Of a DNA stretch of 64,000 nt, positions 26,468 to 35,770 are shown piece by piece. Source of the stretch: Ruegeria sp. HKCCD8929 (GTDB lineage: Bacteria; Pseudomonadota; Alphaproteobacteria; Rhodobacterales; Rhodobacteraceae). Below the pieces are notes generated by a model. The model had not been told where the DNA came from, did not search any database, and worked only from the letters and a program-made list of their open reading frames with translations. The DNA lies in the NCBI RefSeq assembly GCF_013031405.1, contig NZ_WPZY01000003.1, forward strand, positions 1-64,000. The letters run 5' to 3'. The stretch's first letter is position 1. Each line of letters starts with the position of its first letter. The translations under genes and the position numbers were made by a program.

Positions 26468-27973
26468 TCACTCGCGCTCAAGCGGCCGATGAAACAGGGT
26501 CCGAAACACCCGCCGTGTCCTGTCACTGTCGAACTTTGCGATGCTCCTTTCAACCCGCCCCCGTTCGACGCGCTGGCGCCGGGACAGGACTGTGATCAAA
26601 CCACCAACGGCAAGCGCGATCTCGGCATCCGGTTCACCCCGCCGCTTGCCCGCGCCCAGAAACGCCAGCAACGCCTCTTGCTGCACCGAATAGTCATTGA
26701 ATAGGCCCAGGTTTTGCTGCAGCTTCTGCAACGGCTTGAGCCCCTTACGAAACGCGCGGGTGTCAAAGAGCGGGTCAAAGAACTCCATGAGATAGCGCAG
26801 CTTCTTGCACTGAAGGCGCAGCGCATGCACCTCCTCATCCGGAGTGCGCGCGTCGATCGCCCGCGCGATCCCACAGACCTTGCGGTAGCGCTTCCAGATC
26901 AGGCGGCAGGCATAGTCACTGGCCGCGAGTTGCGCCCTCGGCCCGGGGTTCAGCCTATCGGGGCTATCAATAAGTGCTTCCAGGTCCGAGACCGAGGCCG
27001 CATACCCCGCGCTGCGCAACCGTTTAGCCAGCTTGCGGTGCTCTGCCGCGCGGTCGCGTTCGAACTGCGCAAACATCGCCTCCAGCCCGCCATGCAGGCT
27101 GCCCGGCAGCAGGTCGAAATACCGGGGCCGCTCCAACAGATAGACATCCAGATCGCGCAGCCGCCCGGTCGCGGTCATCAGATCGGCAAACTCCTGTTTC
27201 AACGCAACAGTTTGCTCGCCCGAGTACACACCCTTGAACAGGCTCAGCATCGAACGCACCTTGCGCAATGCCACGCGGTAGTCGTGCAGAAACTCGGTAT
27301 CGTGATCGGCGATGATCCCCGCTTCGTTCTGACGCGCGACGCGCAGATGGGCGCGGATGAGATCATTGGCGACCTCGATAGCGGGCTCGGCGGGGCGTAT
27401 CCTGATCTTCGGTTTGGCGCGATAAATGGTCAGATCCGGTGCGAGGACCGCGAACAAGACCGAGACATCCGTTTCGGCACCGGCCATCAGCGCTTTCAAC
27501 AAGTCATGAGCCTTGTCCCGTCCGGGATCGGGAATGACCAGCGTAACCTCGCCCGCACCGGTCTTCAGTGTCAGGAACCGGGCCCGGCCCACCTCGCGCT
27601 GCTTCTCTGTCACCACGGCGCGGCGCATCTCTGCGCGGCCCCGGCACATCTCAAGCAACGCCCGCAAGGGCGGGAACCTGGCCAAAGCCACCCGCACCGG
27701 ACCGGCGGGCAGATCGGTCACGAACCTGCCCGACCGCAACCCGGACTGATCGCTGACAGTGCCGTCAGCGCCCAGCAGATACAGCCTGTCCCCGGTACTA
27801 AGCAGCGCCCGCCCGGACCGGCGCAGCGACTGATCAAAACAGTCGTGCAGTGCGAAATCATGGATCTCACTCGATGAGGTAAACTTCAGGCGGATCTTGC
27901 CGGTCTTCCGCGCCAGCCGGGTAACATCCACGGCACCGGGAACGACAAAGAACCTGCCCGATGATGTGTCCAT
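26468..27973 (-). CDS. CHAD-domain protein
   Basis: A 501-aa protein. Residues about 215-490 form a CHAD domain: a helical bundle with conserved His and basic residues that binds polyphosphate (VRKVRSMLSLFKG, LRDLDVYLLER, EVHALRLQCKKLRYLMEFF). The N-terminal 200 residues are beta-rich and may be a degenerate CYTH-like or other domain; I cannot assign it. It precedes the CYTH gene in the same direction. Together they suggest polyphosphate binding and hydrolysis. Confidence 0.85.
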   Translation of the reverse strand: MDTSSGRFFVVPGAVDVTRLARKTGKIRLKFTSSSEIHDFALHDCFDQSLRRSGRALLSTGDRLYLLGADGTVSDQSGLRSGRFVTDLPAGPVRVALARFPPLRALLEMCRGRAEMRRAVVTEKQREVGRARFLTLKTGAGEVTLVIPDPGRDKAHDLLKALMAGAETDVSVLFAVLAPDLTIYRAKPKIRIRPAEPAIEVANDLIRAHLRVARQNEAGIIADHDTEFLHDYRVALRKVRSMLSLFKGVYSGEQTVALKQEFADLMTATGRLRDLDVYLLERPRYFDLLPGSLHGGLEAMFAQFERDRAAEHRKLAKRLRSAGYAASVSDLEALIDSPDRLNPGPRAQLAASDYACRLIWKRYRKVCGIARAIDARTPDEEVHALRLQCKKLRYLMEFFDPLFDTRAFRKGLKPLQKLQQNLGLFNDYSVQQEALLAFLGAGKRRGEPDAEIALAVGGLITVLSRRQRVERGRVERSIAKFDSDRTRRVFRTLFHRPLERE

Positions 27974-28045
27974 ATCCGCCCTTGCCGCCAGTCGCTATCC
28001 GTGTTCACAACCCCCGGATCATGAAACCACCGGCACCTGCGGGCC

Positions 28046-29272
28046 TCAAGCCAATTCGGCAGGCAGCGCAGCGTATCCGTGGAACCGGATGCGGCCGCCG
28101 GGAACCCGTCCGGGCAACAACCGGTAGTTTGGGAACCGGTCCAGCAGGCGCCCGATTGCAATGCGGCCCTCCATCCGAGCCAGCGTCAGCCCGACGCAGA
28201 CATGCGGCCCACCCGCAAAGGCCAGGTGCCGGTTCGGCTTGCGCGTAATGTCGAACCGATGCGGATCAGTGAACACTGACGGGTCGCGGTTGGCTGCACC
28301 GATGCACAGATGCAGGTTGGTGCCCACCGGCAGAGTCAGCCCGTCCAGCTCAACCGCGGCAGTGGTCTCACGATTGCCGAACTGGTTGGGCGAGCGGAAG
28401 CGCAGGACCTCCTCGATGGCCGGGGCGATCAGGTCCGGGTCGTCCAGCAGCTTCCGCCGCTGGTCGGGGTGATCGTTGAGCAGCGCCAGACCGTTGCCGA
28501 TCAGGTTGGTCGTGGTCTCGTGCCCGGCATTCAAGATGAAGATGCAGTTCTGCAAAAGCTCGATCTCGCTGAGTTGCGCATCGGCGCCTTCGCCGCGAAT
28601 CAACCGGGTCAGCACGTCCGTCTCGGGATCGCCCGGTTGCGCCCGGCGGCGGGCCACCAGATCCTGCAGATATGTCTTGAACTCATCAACGGCGTCGTGT
28701 CCGCGCGCCAGTTGTTCCTCGGTCAATGCAGGCTCCAGCGCCCCCAGAATGGCCAGCGACCAGTCGCGCAGCGGGCCGCGTTCGTCCATCGGCACGTCCA
28801 GCAGGTTGCCGATGATCTGGATCGGGATGGTCGAGGCGAAATCCTCGATCAGGTCCACCTGCCCCCTGCCCTCCATCGCGTCCAGCAGATGGTCCACGGT
28901 GTCGATCAGCCCCGGCTCCATCCGCGCAATCGCGCGCGGGGTCAGCGCCGAGGTCATGATTTTGCGCACCCGCGTATGCAGCGGCGGGTCGGAAAACACC
29001 AGCGAGGTGGTATGGTGTTCGAAGAGCGGAGAGCCCACGCCGAATTTGGGACCAAAGGCGGCTTTCTTGTCCGAGGAATAGAGCCCCGTGTCGCGATAGA
29101 TCCGGTCCAGATCGGAATGGCGACTGAGCAGCACCGATCCATCCGGCTGCGGCAGCACAGGTGCATGGGCCAGAAGCGCGTCGTAGAAGGGAAACGGGTC
29201 CTCGACGAACCCCGGTGGCGGGTCGGTCAGGTCCAGTGCCTTCGCCGCCGCTGCAATGTCCTGCACATCCAT
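28046..29272 (-). CDS. Cytochrome P450
   Basis: Heme monooxygenase of 408 aa, soluble bacterial class. Visible motifs: I-helix oxygen-binding NAGHETTTN, K-helix EEVLRFR (ExxR) and the heme loop FAGGPHVCVG with thiolate C359. The start at 29272 is preceded by GGGGAGAG and gives the normal length; the open frame extends 156 codons upstream without P450 features. No ferredoxin or reductase gene is adjacent. Substrate not predictable. Divergent from the TfoX-C gene with 111 bases between starts. Confidence 0.93.
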   Translation of the reverse strand: MDVQDIAAAAKALDLTDPPPGFVEDPFPFYDALLAHAPVLPQPDGSVLLSRHSDLDRIYRDTGLYSSDKKAAFGPKFGVGSPLFEHHTTSLVFSDPPLHTRVRKIMTSALTPRAIARMEPGLIDTVDHLLDAMEGRGQVDLIEDFASTIPIQIIGNLLDVPMDERGPLRDWSLAILGALEPALTEEQLARGHDAVDEFKTYLQDLVARRRAQPGDPETDVLTRLIRGEGADAQLSEIELLQNCIFILNAGHETTTNLIGNGLALLNDHPDQRRKLLDDPDLIAPAIEEVLRFRSPNQFGNRETTAAVELDGLTLPVGTNLHLCIGAANRDPSVFTDPHRFDITRKPNRHLAFAGGPHVCVGLTLARMEGRIAIGRLLDRFPNYRLLPGRVPGGRIRFHGYAALPAELA

Positions 29273-29383
29273 CCCGCTCTCCCCTAACGGCCTGTCCTCT
29301 CTCCAGGATTTGGGTAACGCAGCGCGGTGTGCGGAACAAGGCGGCAGGATGACATCCCCGCACGGGCGGGCTAGAACGGGGCC

Positions 29384-29734
29384 ATGTCCGATCCCGTTTC
29401 CTCGATCCGCAATCTCGGCCCCGCGTTCGAGCAAAGCTGCACCCGCGCCGGTATCCATTCGGCGCAGGAGCTGCGCGCGCTGGGGGCGGATGAGGCCTAC
29501 GCCCGCATTCTGCAAACCAGCGTGCGCCCGCATTTCATCGGCTACTATGTCCTCGTCATGGGGCTGCAGGGGCGGCCCTGGAACGACTGCAAGGGCTCCG
29601 AGAAAAAGGCGCTGCGCGAGCGGTTCGACAAGATCAAGGCGAACGCGACCGTGGCACCGGATTCGCAGCTGGCGGCGGAACTGGACGCGATCGGTGTACG
29701 GGTCAGCGCCGCCGATCTGAAACCGCAGAGCTGA
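29384..29734 (+). CDS. TfoX C-terminal-domain protein
   Basis: A 116-aa protein consisting mainly of the TfoX/Sxy C-terminal domain: helix-hairpin-helix-like RNLGPAFEQSCTRAGIHSAQELRALGADEAYARI (residues about 8-42, quoted in part) followed by LQGRPWNDC. Full TfoX, the competence activator, has a second N-terminal domain that is missing here, so it is not a true TfoX. Roseobacters often carry such single-domain forms of unknown role. It is divergent from the P450 gene. Confidence 0.8.
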   Translation: MSDPVSSIRNLGPAFEQSCTRAGIHSAQELRALGADEAYARILQTSVRPHFIGYYVLVMGLQGRPWNDCKGSEKKALRERFDKIKANATVAPDSQLAAELDAIGVRVSAADLKPQS

Positions 29735-29778
29735 GGCCAAACGCCCTCTAATCCAGCACCTTGCTCTGATCGACGGGC

Positions 29779-29840
29779 CAAGGCGTTTGCAAACGCCTTG
29801 AAGCGGTTTTCAAACCGCTTAAGCCGCTTTCAAGCGGCTT
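29779..29840. repeat. Three abutting 20-bp palindromes
   Basis: Three inverted repeats in a row: 29780-29799 is a perfect 20-bp palindrome (AAGGCGTTTG then CAAACGCCTT), with one more base pair outside; 29801-29820 has 9-bp arms around TC (AAGCGGTTT, AAACCGCTT); 29821-29840 has 9-bp arms around TC (AAGCCGCTT, AAGCGGCTT). All begin AAG and end CTT and the second and third abut directly. They lie between the convergent TfoX-C and ndk genes, so they may be stacked transcription stops or REP-like elements. Confidence 0.85.
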
Positions 29841-29851
29841 CCCCCGCAAAC

Positions 29852-29883
29852 AAAAAAGGCCGCTCCGAAACCTCGAAGCGGCC
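29852..29883 (-). terminator. Rho-independent terminator of ndk
   Basis: On the minus strand, GGCCGCT pairs with AGCGGCC around a loop of about 12 bases that can pair further, followed directly by a run of six Ts (As at 29852-29857 on the plus strand). It starts 24 bases after the ndk stop codon. Confidence 0.85.
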
Positions 29884-29907
29884 CTGGAAATTCAACCGAT
29901 CAAGGGC

Positions 29908-30330
29908 TTAGCCGACCAGTTCGATGCCCGAGAAGAAATAGGCGATCTCGACCGCGGCGGTTTCCGGCGCGTCCGAACCGTGGACCGAGTTCTCGCCGAC
30001 CGATTCCGCAAACTCGGCGCGGATGGTGCCGGGTGCGGCATCCGCCGGGTTGGTAGCGCCCATGACTTCGCGATTCTTGGCGATGGCGTTTTCGCCTTCC
30101 AGAACCTGCACCACGACCGGGGCCGAGGACATGAACTCGCACAGTTCGTCATAGAACGGACGCTCGGCATGCACTTCGTAGAACTTGCCCGCCTGCGCCT
30201 TGGTCATGTGGATACGCTTCTGCGCGACGACGCGCAGGCCCGCCTCTTCGAACTTGGCGTTGATCTTGCCGGTCAGGTTGCGGCGGGTTGCATCGGGTTT
30301 GATGATCGAGAACGTGCGTTCCAGTGCCAT
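29908..30330 (-). CDS. ndk: Nucleoside diphosphate kinase
   Basis: Transfers the gamma-phosphate between nucleoside triphosphates and diphosphates. The 140-aa chain starts [18 protein letters not shown]; the phospho-histidine is H117 in [10 protein letters not shown]; the chain ends in the usual [14 protein letters not shown] lies 10 bases before the ATG at 30330. It is followed by a clear terminator and stands as a single gene. Confidence 0.98.
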   Translation of the reverse strand: MALERTFSIIKPDATRRNLTGKINAKFEEAGLRVVAQKRIHMTKAQAGKFYEVHAERPFYDELCEFMSSAPVVVQVLEGENAIAKNREVMGATNPADAAPGTIRAEFAESVGENSVHGSDAPETAAVEIAYFFSGIELVG

Positions 30331-30514
30331 TCGGGCTTCTCCTGTTGACGGCGGGCAGGATGCCCATCCGGTACTGATGTCAAATCGGCGCCCGGTTAGC
30401 ATGGGCTCTGCGTTTTGGAAAGGGTGCATCTCAACCTCGTCCAAAGGATTGTGCTGCGCCCTCGCAGCCAGTTTCGTGTATGCTGGGCAGACACATTGAA
30501 CACGGTGGTTAACC

Positions 30515-31600
30515 ATGGTCCGGCTGACCCGACGCTCGCTGCTGGCACAAGGCGCGGCACTGGCCGCCCTGCCCCGCCCGGCATTCTCGATGCTGGGCCA
30601 GACGAATGCGCATATCATCGACATGGGCAACGCGGCCTATTTCGACCGGGACCGGGCGCGGCCCGACCTGGATGCCACCGACGGCTGCACCCGAGACAAC
30701 CACGATTTCTACGAAACGCTGGCGCGCTCGGGCGTGGATACGGTGATCCGCTACTACTCGGATCAGAACAACGCCAATCTCAACTGCAAGAACGTGACCC
30801 GCCGCGAACGCGACATGCTGCACGATCACGGGTTGTCGCTGGCCATCGTCTACCAGTTCGAGGGGCGCAAGAAGAACCGGTTCACCGGCGACCGCGGATC
30901 GCGCGACGCGCAATTCTGTCTGGAGCGGGCGCGGGTCATCGGCCAGCCCGAGGGCAGCACCCTCTATTTCGGCGTCGACTCGGATGCGCAGCTCAACACC
31001 GATCAGGGCGTGCTGGATTACTTCCGCGCGGTGAACCGGGTGCTGGGCAACAGGTTCGATATCGGCATCTACGCCGCCGGAGCGCGCTGCCGCCTGATCC
31101 AGAACGCCGGGCTGGCGAGCCGGTTCTGGGTACCCGAGGCCCCGGCCTGGGCCGGAACGCACGCCTATCTGAACTCGGGCGACTGGCACCTGTTTCAGAA
31201 CAAGACCAACATCAACCTCAACAGCGTGACCGACGGGCATGGCCAGCCGATCCATATCGACACCAATATCGTGAACCCGGACCAGACCACCACAATCGGC
31301 GCCTTCAACCGGGACGGCAGCATCCGGACCTACGACCGCCAGCGCCTGACCGCGATTGCCGACGCGCGCTACTGGGTCAACGGGGACAAGGCCACGGTTC
31401 ACCGCAGCCCCGGCGACCCCGAGGTGGCCCATATCTGCGTCGCCCGCACCGTTCATGTCACCGGCATCTACGGCGAATGGGCCGAGGTGGATATCGACGA
31501 GGACGGGCTGCCCGAGGGCTACACCCGCCTCGACGGGCTGACACCGCTGCGGCAGATGCCGAAATGGCGGCGATCCTCGTGCAAGCTGATGGATATCTGA
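30515..31600 (+). CDS. Exported glycoside-hydrolase-like protein (DUF1906)
   Basis: A 361-aa protein with a twin-arginine-like signal ([14 protein letters not shown], residues 6-19). The body resembles DUF1906/Rv2525c-like glycoside-hydrolase folds: [13 protein letters not shown] start, [13 protein letters not shown] strand, LAIVYQFEG strand, [12 protein letters not shown] with acidic residues at the barrel mouth, GIYAAG. The last 75 residues look like an SH3-like wall-binding part ([16 protein letters not shown]). Role in peptidoglycan or polysaccharide handling is inferred. Upstream gene ndk is divergent by 184 bases. Confidence 0.75.
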   Translation: MVRLTRRSLLAQGAALAALPRPAFSMLGQTNAHIIDMGNAAYFDRDRARPDLDATDGCTRDNHDFYETLARSGVDTVIRYYSDQNNANLNCKNVTRRERDMLHDHGLSLAIVYQFEGRKKNRFTGDRGSRDAQFCLERARVIGQPEGSTLYFGVDSDAQLNTDQGVLDYFRAVNRVLGNRFDIGIYAAGARCRLIQNAGLASRFWVPEAPAWAGTHAYLNSGDWHLFQNKTNINLNSVTDGHGQPIHIDTNIVNPDQTTTIGAFNRDGSIRTYDRQRLTAIADARYWVNGDKATVHRSPGDPEVAHICVARTVHVTGIYGEWAEVDIDEDGLPEGYTRLDGLTPLRQMPKWRRSSCKLMDI

Positions 31601-31640
31601 CCCTCTGGCGCAGCCGCATCACCTCTGCTACGCCCCTGTC

Positions 31641-33500
31641 ATGCTTCGGATCAACAACATCACATACGCGGTCGAGGGCCGCCCACTGTTCGACGGCGCC
31701 AGCGCCACAATCCCCACCGGTCACAAGGTGGGTCTGGTGGGGCGCAACGGCACCGGCAAGACCACGCTGTTCCGCCTGATCCGGGGCGAACTGGCACTGG
31801 AATCGGGTGACATCGCCCTGCCCCGCCACGCCCGGGTCGGCGGCGTGGCGCAGGAGGCTCCGGCCTCGGAGGTCTCGCTGATCAATACCGTGCTGGCCGC
31901 CGATACCGAACGTGCAGCGCTTTTGGCCGAGGCCGAAACCGCTCAGGACCCCTCTCGCATCGCCGAAATCCAGACCCGGCTTACGGATATCGACGCGTGG
32001 TCTGCCGAGGCCCGCGCGGCCTCGATCCTCAAAGGTCTGGGCTTTGACGACAATGAACAACTCAAACCCTGCTCGGATTTCTCCGGCGGCTGGCGCATGC
32101 GCGTCGCCCTGGCGGCGGTGCTGTTCTCGCAGCCCGACCTGTTGCTGCTGGACGAACCGACCAACTATCTCGACCTCGAAGGCGCGCTGTGGTTGGAGAG
32201 TTATCTGGCGCGATACCCGCACACGGTGATCATCATCAGCCACGACCGGGGCCTCTTGAACCGCGCCGTGGGGGCGATCCTACATCTCGAAGACCGTAAG
32301 CTGACGCTCTATCAGGGCCCTTATGACCAATTCGCCCGCCAGCGCGCCGAGAAACTGGCGCTGGCAGAGGCCATGGCCAAGAAGCAGGAGGCGCGGCGGG
32401 CGCATCTCCAATCCTACGTGGACCGGTTCCGATACAAGGCCGACAAGGCCAAACAGGCGCAGTCCCGCCTCAAGGCGCTGGCCCGGATGCAGCCCATCAC
32501 CAGCCCTCAGGAGGCCGCCCTGCGCGCCTTCAGCTTCCCCGAACCCGAGGAAATGTCGCCCCCGATCATCCATCTGGAGGGCGGCATCACCGGCTATGGC
32601 GAGACGCAGGTGCTGAAACGGTTGAACCTGCGCATCGATCAGGACGACCGCATCGCGCTCTTGGGCAAGAACGGTCAGGGCAAATCGACGTTGTCCAAAC
32701 TGCTCTCGGACCGGCTGCCGCTGATGGCGGGCAAGATGACCCGCAGCACCAAACTGCGCATCGGCTATTTCGCGCAGCATCAGGTGGATGAGCTTTACGT
32801 GGATGAAACCCCGCTCGACCACCTGCGCCGCCTGCGCCCCGAGGAACTGCCCGCAAAACACCGCGCCCGGCTGGCGGGCTTCGGCCTTGGCGCGGAACAG
32901 GCGGAGACGAAAGTAGGACGGCTCTCGGGCGGGCAGAAGGCGCGGCTCAGCCTACTGATCGCCACCATCGACGCGCCGCATATGCTGATCCTCGACGAGC
33001 CCACCAACCATCTCGACATCGAAAGCCGCGAGGCGCTGGTCGAGGCGCTGACCGCCTATTCCGGTGCGGTGATTCTGGTCAGCCACGACATGCACCTGCT
33101 CGGCCTCGTGGCCGATCGGCTGTGGCTGGTCTCGGACGGCTCCGTCAAACCTTTCGAGGGCGATCTTGAGGCCTATCGCGACCTGCTCCTGACCCGCGAG
33201 AAACCGACCGGTAAAACCGGTACAAAACCGCAATCCGCCAAACCCAAACGCGCCCCTCGCGAGGTGCTGCTGGCGCTGCGAGCGGATGTGCGCAAATGCG
33301 AAGAGCGGGTCGAGAAGCTCACCGAGATGCATGACAAGCTGTCGGCCAAGCTGGCCGATCCGACGCTCTATGACGATGGCAAGGTCGGCGACCTCGAGGT
33401 TTGGAACCGCAAATACGCCGAAGTGGCCGAGGCGATGGAACGGGCCGAAACCCTGTGGCTGGCCGCGCAGGAAAAGCTGGAGGCGGCCGAGGCCCAATGA
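31641..33500 (+). CDS. ABC-F ATPase, YheS-like
   Basis: Soluble ABC-F protein of 619 aa, thought to act on stalled ribosomes. Two nucleotide domains: Walker A GRNGTGKTT (about 34-42) and GKNGQGKST (about 337), signature FSGGWRM and LSGGQKARLS, Walker B LLLDEPTN and LILDEPTN. A linker rich in Lys/Arg (about 225-285) and a C-terminal coiled coil (about 540-615) are typical. The N-terminal MLRINNITYAVEGRPLFDGA best matches YheS. Its stop overlaps the MarC gene start (ATGA). Confidence 0.92.
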   Translation: MLRINNITYAVEGRPLFDGASATIPTGHKVGLVGRNGTGKTTLFRLIRGELALESGDIALPRHARVGGVAQEAPASEVSLINTVLAADTERAALLAEAETAQDPSRIAEIQTRLTDIDAWSAEARAASILKGLGFDDNEQLKPCSDFSGGWRMRVALAAVLFSQPDLLLLDEPTNYLDLEGALWLESYLARYPHTVIIISHDRGLLNRAVGAILHLEDRKLTLYQGPYDQFARQRAEKLALAEAMAKKQEARRAHLQSYVDRFRYKADKAKQAQSRLKALARMQPITSPQEAALRAFSFPEPEEMSPPIIHLEGGITGYGETQVLKRLNLRIDQDDRIALLGKNGQGKSTLSKLLSDRLPLMAGKMTRSTKLRIGYFAQHQVDELYVDETPLDHLRRLRPEELPAKHRARLAGFGLGAEQAETKVGRLSGGQKARLSLLIATIDAPHMLILDEPTNHLDIESREALVEALTAYSGAVILVSHDMHLLGLVADRLWLVSDGSVKPFEGDLEAYRDLLLTREKPTGKTGTKPQSAKPKRAPREVLLALRADVRKCEERVEKLTEMHDKLSAKLADPTLYDDGKVGDLEVWNRKYAEVAEAMERAETLWLAAQEKLEAAEAQ

Positions 33501-34117
33501 TCGACACCGCCTTTCTGATCACCGCCTTCACCACGCTGGTCGTGGTGATCGACCCGCCGGCACAAACGCCGATCTTCGTGGCTTTGACGCAGGGAATGGA
33601 CAAGCAGACCCGGCGCGGTGTCGCCATACGGGCCTGCCTGACGGCGGCTGGAATTCTCGCCCTCTTCGCCGCCTTCGGCGAGGCGGTTCTGGGCTTTGTC
33701 GGTATCTCGATGCCCGCATTCCGGGTTGCTGGCGGCGTGCTGCTGTTTCTGACCGCGCTCGACATGCTCTTCGAACGCCGCACCAAGCGGCGCGAAAACA
33801 GCGCCGAGGAAGAAGAGCATCCCGACCCTTCGGTCTTTCCGCTTGGCATCCCCCTGATCGCGGGCCCCGGCGCCATTGCCACGATGATCCTTCTGGCCGG
33901 GCAGAAGCCGGGGATCGAGGGTCTGGCCGTGGTGATCGGCGTCATGCTGACCGTGATTGCCATGGTTTTTCTGGTCTATCTCGCCTCGGGCGCGGTCGCC
34001 CGGATCCTGGGAAAAACCGGTCTGAACGTGCTGACCCGGCTTCTGGGAATGCTGCTTGCCGCCCTGTCGGTCCAGTTCATCCTGGACGGGCTCAAGGCCT
34101 TTGGTTTCGCTGCCTGA
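33497..34117 (+). CDS. MarC-family integral membrane protein
   Basis: A 206-aa inner-membrane protein with about six hydrophobic spans, matching MarC/UPF0056: VVVIDPPAQTPIFVALTQG in the first loop, FRVAGGVLLFLTALDML, and IPLIAGPGAIATMILL. Its function is unknown; it is not a proven antibiotic-resistance gene. The ATG overlaps the ABC-F stop by 4 bases, indicating a shared transcript. An acidic EEEEH patch lies in the cytosolic loop. Confidence 0.9.
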   Translation: MIDTAFLITAFTTLVVVIDPPAQTPIFVALTQGMDKQTRRGVAIRACLTAAGILALFAAFGEAVLGFVGISMPAFRVAGGVLLFLTALDMLFERRTKRRENSAEEEEHPDPSVFPLGIPLIAGPGAIATMILLAGQKPGIEGLAVVIGVMLTVIAMVFLVYLASGAVARILGKTGLNVLTRLLGMLLAALSVQFILDGLKAFGFAA

Positions 34118-34145
34118 GGCCCATATATCCAACAAGTGACCTTAC

Positions 34146-34739
34146 ATGAGTGATGCCATGGACGCCGACAACATTGCCCGCCTGACCTACCTCGTCCTTC
34201 TGGGGAGCGCGGTGCTGATGTGGTTCATCACCCAGAACCGCACGTCGCTGGGCAAGACGATGCAGCAGGCGCTGATCTGGGTCTTCATATTCATGGGCGT
34301 GATTGCGGTGGTCGGTCTTTGGGAAGATATCCAAAACACGGTCCAGCCCGGGCCGCGCATGGTGGTGACCGAGGATTCGATCCAGGTGCCGCGCGGGGCG
34401 GACGGGCACTACTATCTGCAACTGCTGGTGAACGGAGAACTGGTCGATTTCCTGGTCGATACCGGCGCCAGCCAGGTGGTGCTCAGCCAGCAGGACGCCG
34501 AGCGGCTGGGCATCGACACTGCGGATCTGAACTATTTCGGGCGCGCCCTGACCGCCAATGGTGAGGTACGCACCGCCCCGGTCAAGCTCGAACGAATCGA
34601 ACTGGGCGCGTTCACCGAGCGCAACATGACGGCCTGGGTCAACGAGGGTCAAATGGACGAGTCGCTGCTGGGCATGGACTACCTGCAGCGCTTCTCCAGC
34701 ATCGCGATCTCGGGCGGTCAATTGGTGCTGACGCGCTGA
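34146..34739 (+). CDS. Membrane-anchored retropepsin-like aspartic protease
   Basis: A 197-aa protein of the TIGR02281 clan AA type. Two N-terminal spans (about 12-28 and 38-58) anchor it; residues about 85-195 form the periplasmic domain with catalytic FLVDTGASQVVLS and the later LLGMDYLQRF block typical of retropepsins. It would work as a dimer. It follows the MarC gene by 28 bases. Substrate unknown. Confidence 0.85.
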   Translation: MSDAMDADNIARLTYLVLLGSAVLMWFITQNRTSLGKTMQQALIWVFIFMGVIAVVGLWEDIQNTVQPGPRMVVTEDSIQVPRGADGHYYLQLLVNGELVDFLVDTGASQVVLSQQDAERLGIDTADLNYFGRALTANGEVRTAPVKLERIELGAFTERNMTAWVNEGQMDESLLGMDYLQRFSSIAISGGQLVLTR

Positions 34740-34804
34740 GGGTTGACGGGACCCCGGTTTTACACCGGCAGAAACAGGCACGAAGGGCCGCGCCCGACCC
34801 CGGG

Positions 34805-34840
34805 TGGTCGCCCGCGCCAGGATTGAACTGGGACCTGCAC
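34805..34840 (-). pseudogene. 3'-end remnant of a tRNA
   Basis: On the minus strand a variable-loop-like GCAGGT is followed by a T-arm with the loop TTCAATC between CCAG and CTGG, a 7-base acceptor strand and discriminator, and CCA at 34805-34807. No matching 5' acceptor strand, D-arm or anticodon arm occurs on either side, so it is only the last half of a tRNA. Such scars are left where an integrase used a tRNA gene as attachment site, but chance cannot be excluded. Confidence 0.4.
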
Positions 34841-34872
34841 CGCCCCCAAAATAGACACCCAAACCACAAACG

Positions 34873-34898
34873 AAAACCCCGGCCTCGGCGCCGGGGTT
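34873..34898 (-). terminator. Terminator of the DUF4167 gene
   Basis: A 10-bp inverted repeat (AAACCCCGGC with GCCGGGGTTT) and a 6-base loop, giving a T-rich 3' arm on the minus strand, 24 bases after the DUF4167 stop codon. It could also stop plus-strand transcripts from the aspartic protease gene. Confidence 0.75.
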
Positions 34899-34921
34899 TC
34901 CTCATAAACGGGCATCGGTGC

Positions 34922-35530
34922 TTATTCAGCAGCCTCAGGCGCGTCACCATCGCTGGGCGGCTTGGACTCCGCAGCGGGCTTGGCCACTTCCGCAGGGGCC
35001 GCTTTCGGCTTGCGGGTCCGCGGACGGCGGGCGGGTTTTTCCGCAGCCGGCTTGGCCTCAGCCGCCTCAGCTTTGCTCGTATGGCTTTCGGGCGTGTCCA
35101 CCAGACCACTACCCTGTTCACCGGCATCAGCCGTAAAATCCAGCACATCCGGTTGCGGCGCTTCGGCCGGATCGGCGGCGCGGGCAGCGGCCTCGCGTTC
35201 CTGCCGTTCGGCGCGCTCGCGGTCGCGCTCGGCCTGACGCTCGCGGTTCTGGCGCTCCTGCTCTTCGCGACGCGCCTCGATCTCGCGCTGCGCCTCGCTC
35301 AGCAGCCGCAGATAATGCTCGGCATGCTGCTGGAAATTCTCGGTTGCAACACGATCATTGGACAGCTGCGCATCGCGGGCCAGCTGGTTGTATTTGTCAA
35401 TGATCTGCTGCGGCGTACCACGCACCTTGCCCTCGGGGCCCGAACTGTCGAACACCCGATTAACGACATTGCCACCAGAAGGACGGTTGCGGTTATTCTT
35501 CGCCCGCGAGCGGGATTTGGAAGATCTCAT
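34922..35530 (-). CDS. DUF4167-domain protein
   Basis: A 202-aa protein conserved in alphaproteobacteria. The N-terminal 30 residues are strongly basic (MRSSKSRSRAKNNRNRP), followed by the DUF4167 block (NRVFDSSGPEGKVRGTPQQIIDKYNQLARDA in part; HAEHYLRLLSEAQRE) and a long charged helix. The C-terminal 80 residues are Ala/Pro/Glu/Lys low complexity. The basic end and charged tail suggest nucleic acid binding, but function is unknown. The start at 35530 places the basic block first. Located downstream of prmC, 240 bases apart. Confidence 0.85.
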   Translation of the reverse strand: MRSSKSRSRAKNNRNRPSGGNVVNRVFDSSGPEGKVRGTPQQIIDKYNQLARDAQLSNDRVATENFQQHAEHYLRLLSEAQREIEARREEQERQNRERQAERDRERAERQEREAAARAADPAEAPQPDVLDFTADAGEQGSGLVDTPESHTSKAEAAEAKPAAEKPARRPRTRKPKAAPAEVAKPAAESKPPSDGDAPEAAE

Positions 35531-35770
35531 CTTGTTTAACGTCAGCCTTGTACTTCGTCGCCGATGGACCCAATTCGATGCCAATTACTGCGGCCGAGCT
35601 TACGGGTCGTCGACTTATTTTGGGCTTGGCGTCGAGGGCGCGCTGAGAGAGCGTCAACCTCATCGACCTCTTTGAGTAAGCATGTCCGGCGCGCGCAGGC
35701 AAGGGGGTCGTAGGAAAATTCGCAGCTTTTTTACATCAACTGGCATATTTCAGCCTCACTTGCCCCGGTT

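Noticed and set aside
34740..34872. Part of a permuted two-piece tmRNA around the tRNA-like fragment
   Set aside because: No 5' acceptor strand pairs with the fragment, no tag open frame is found, and the space needed runs into the protease gene.
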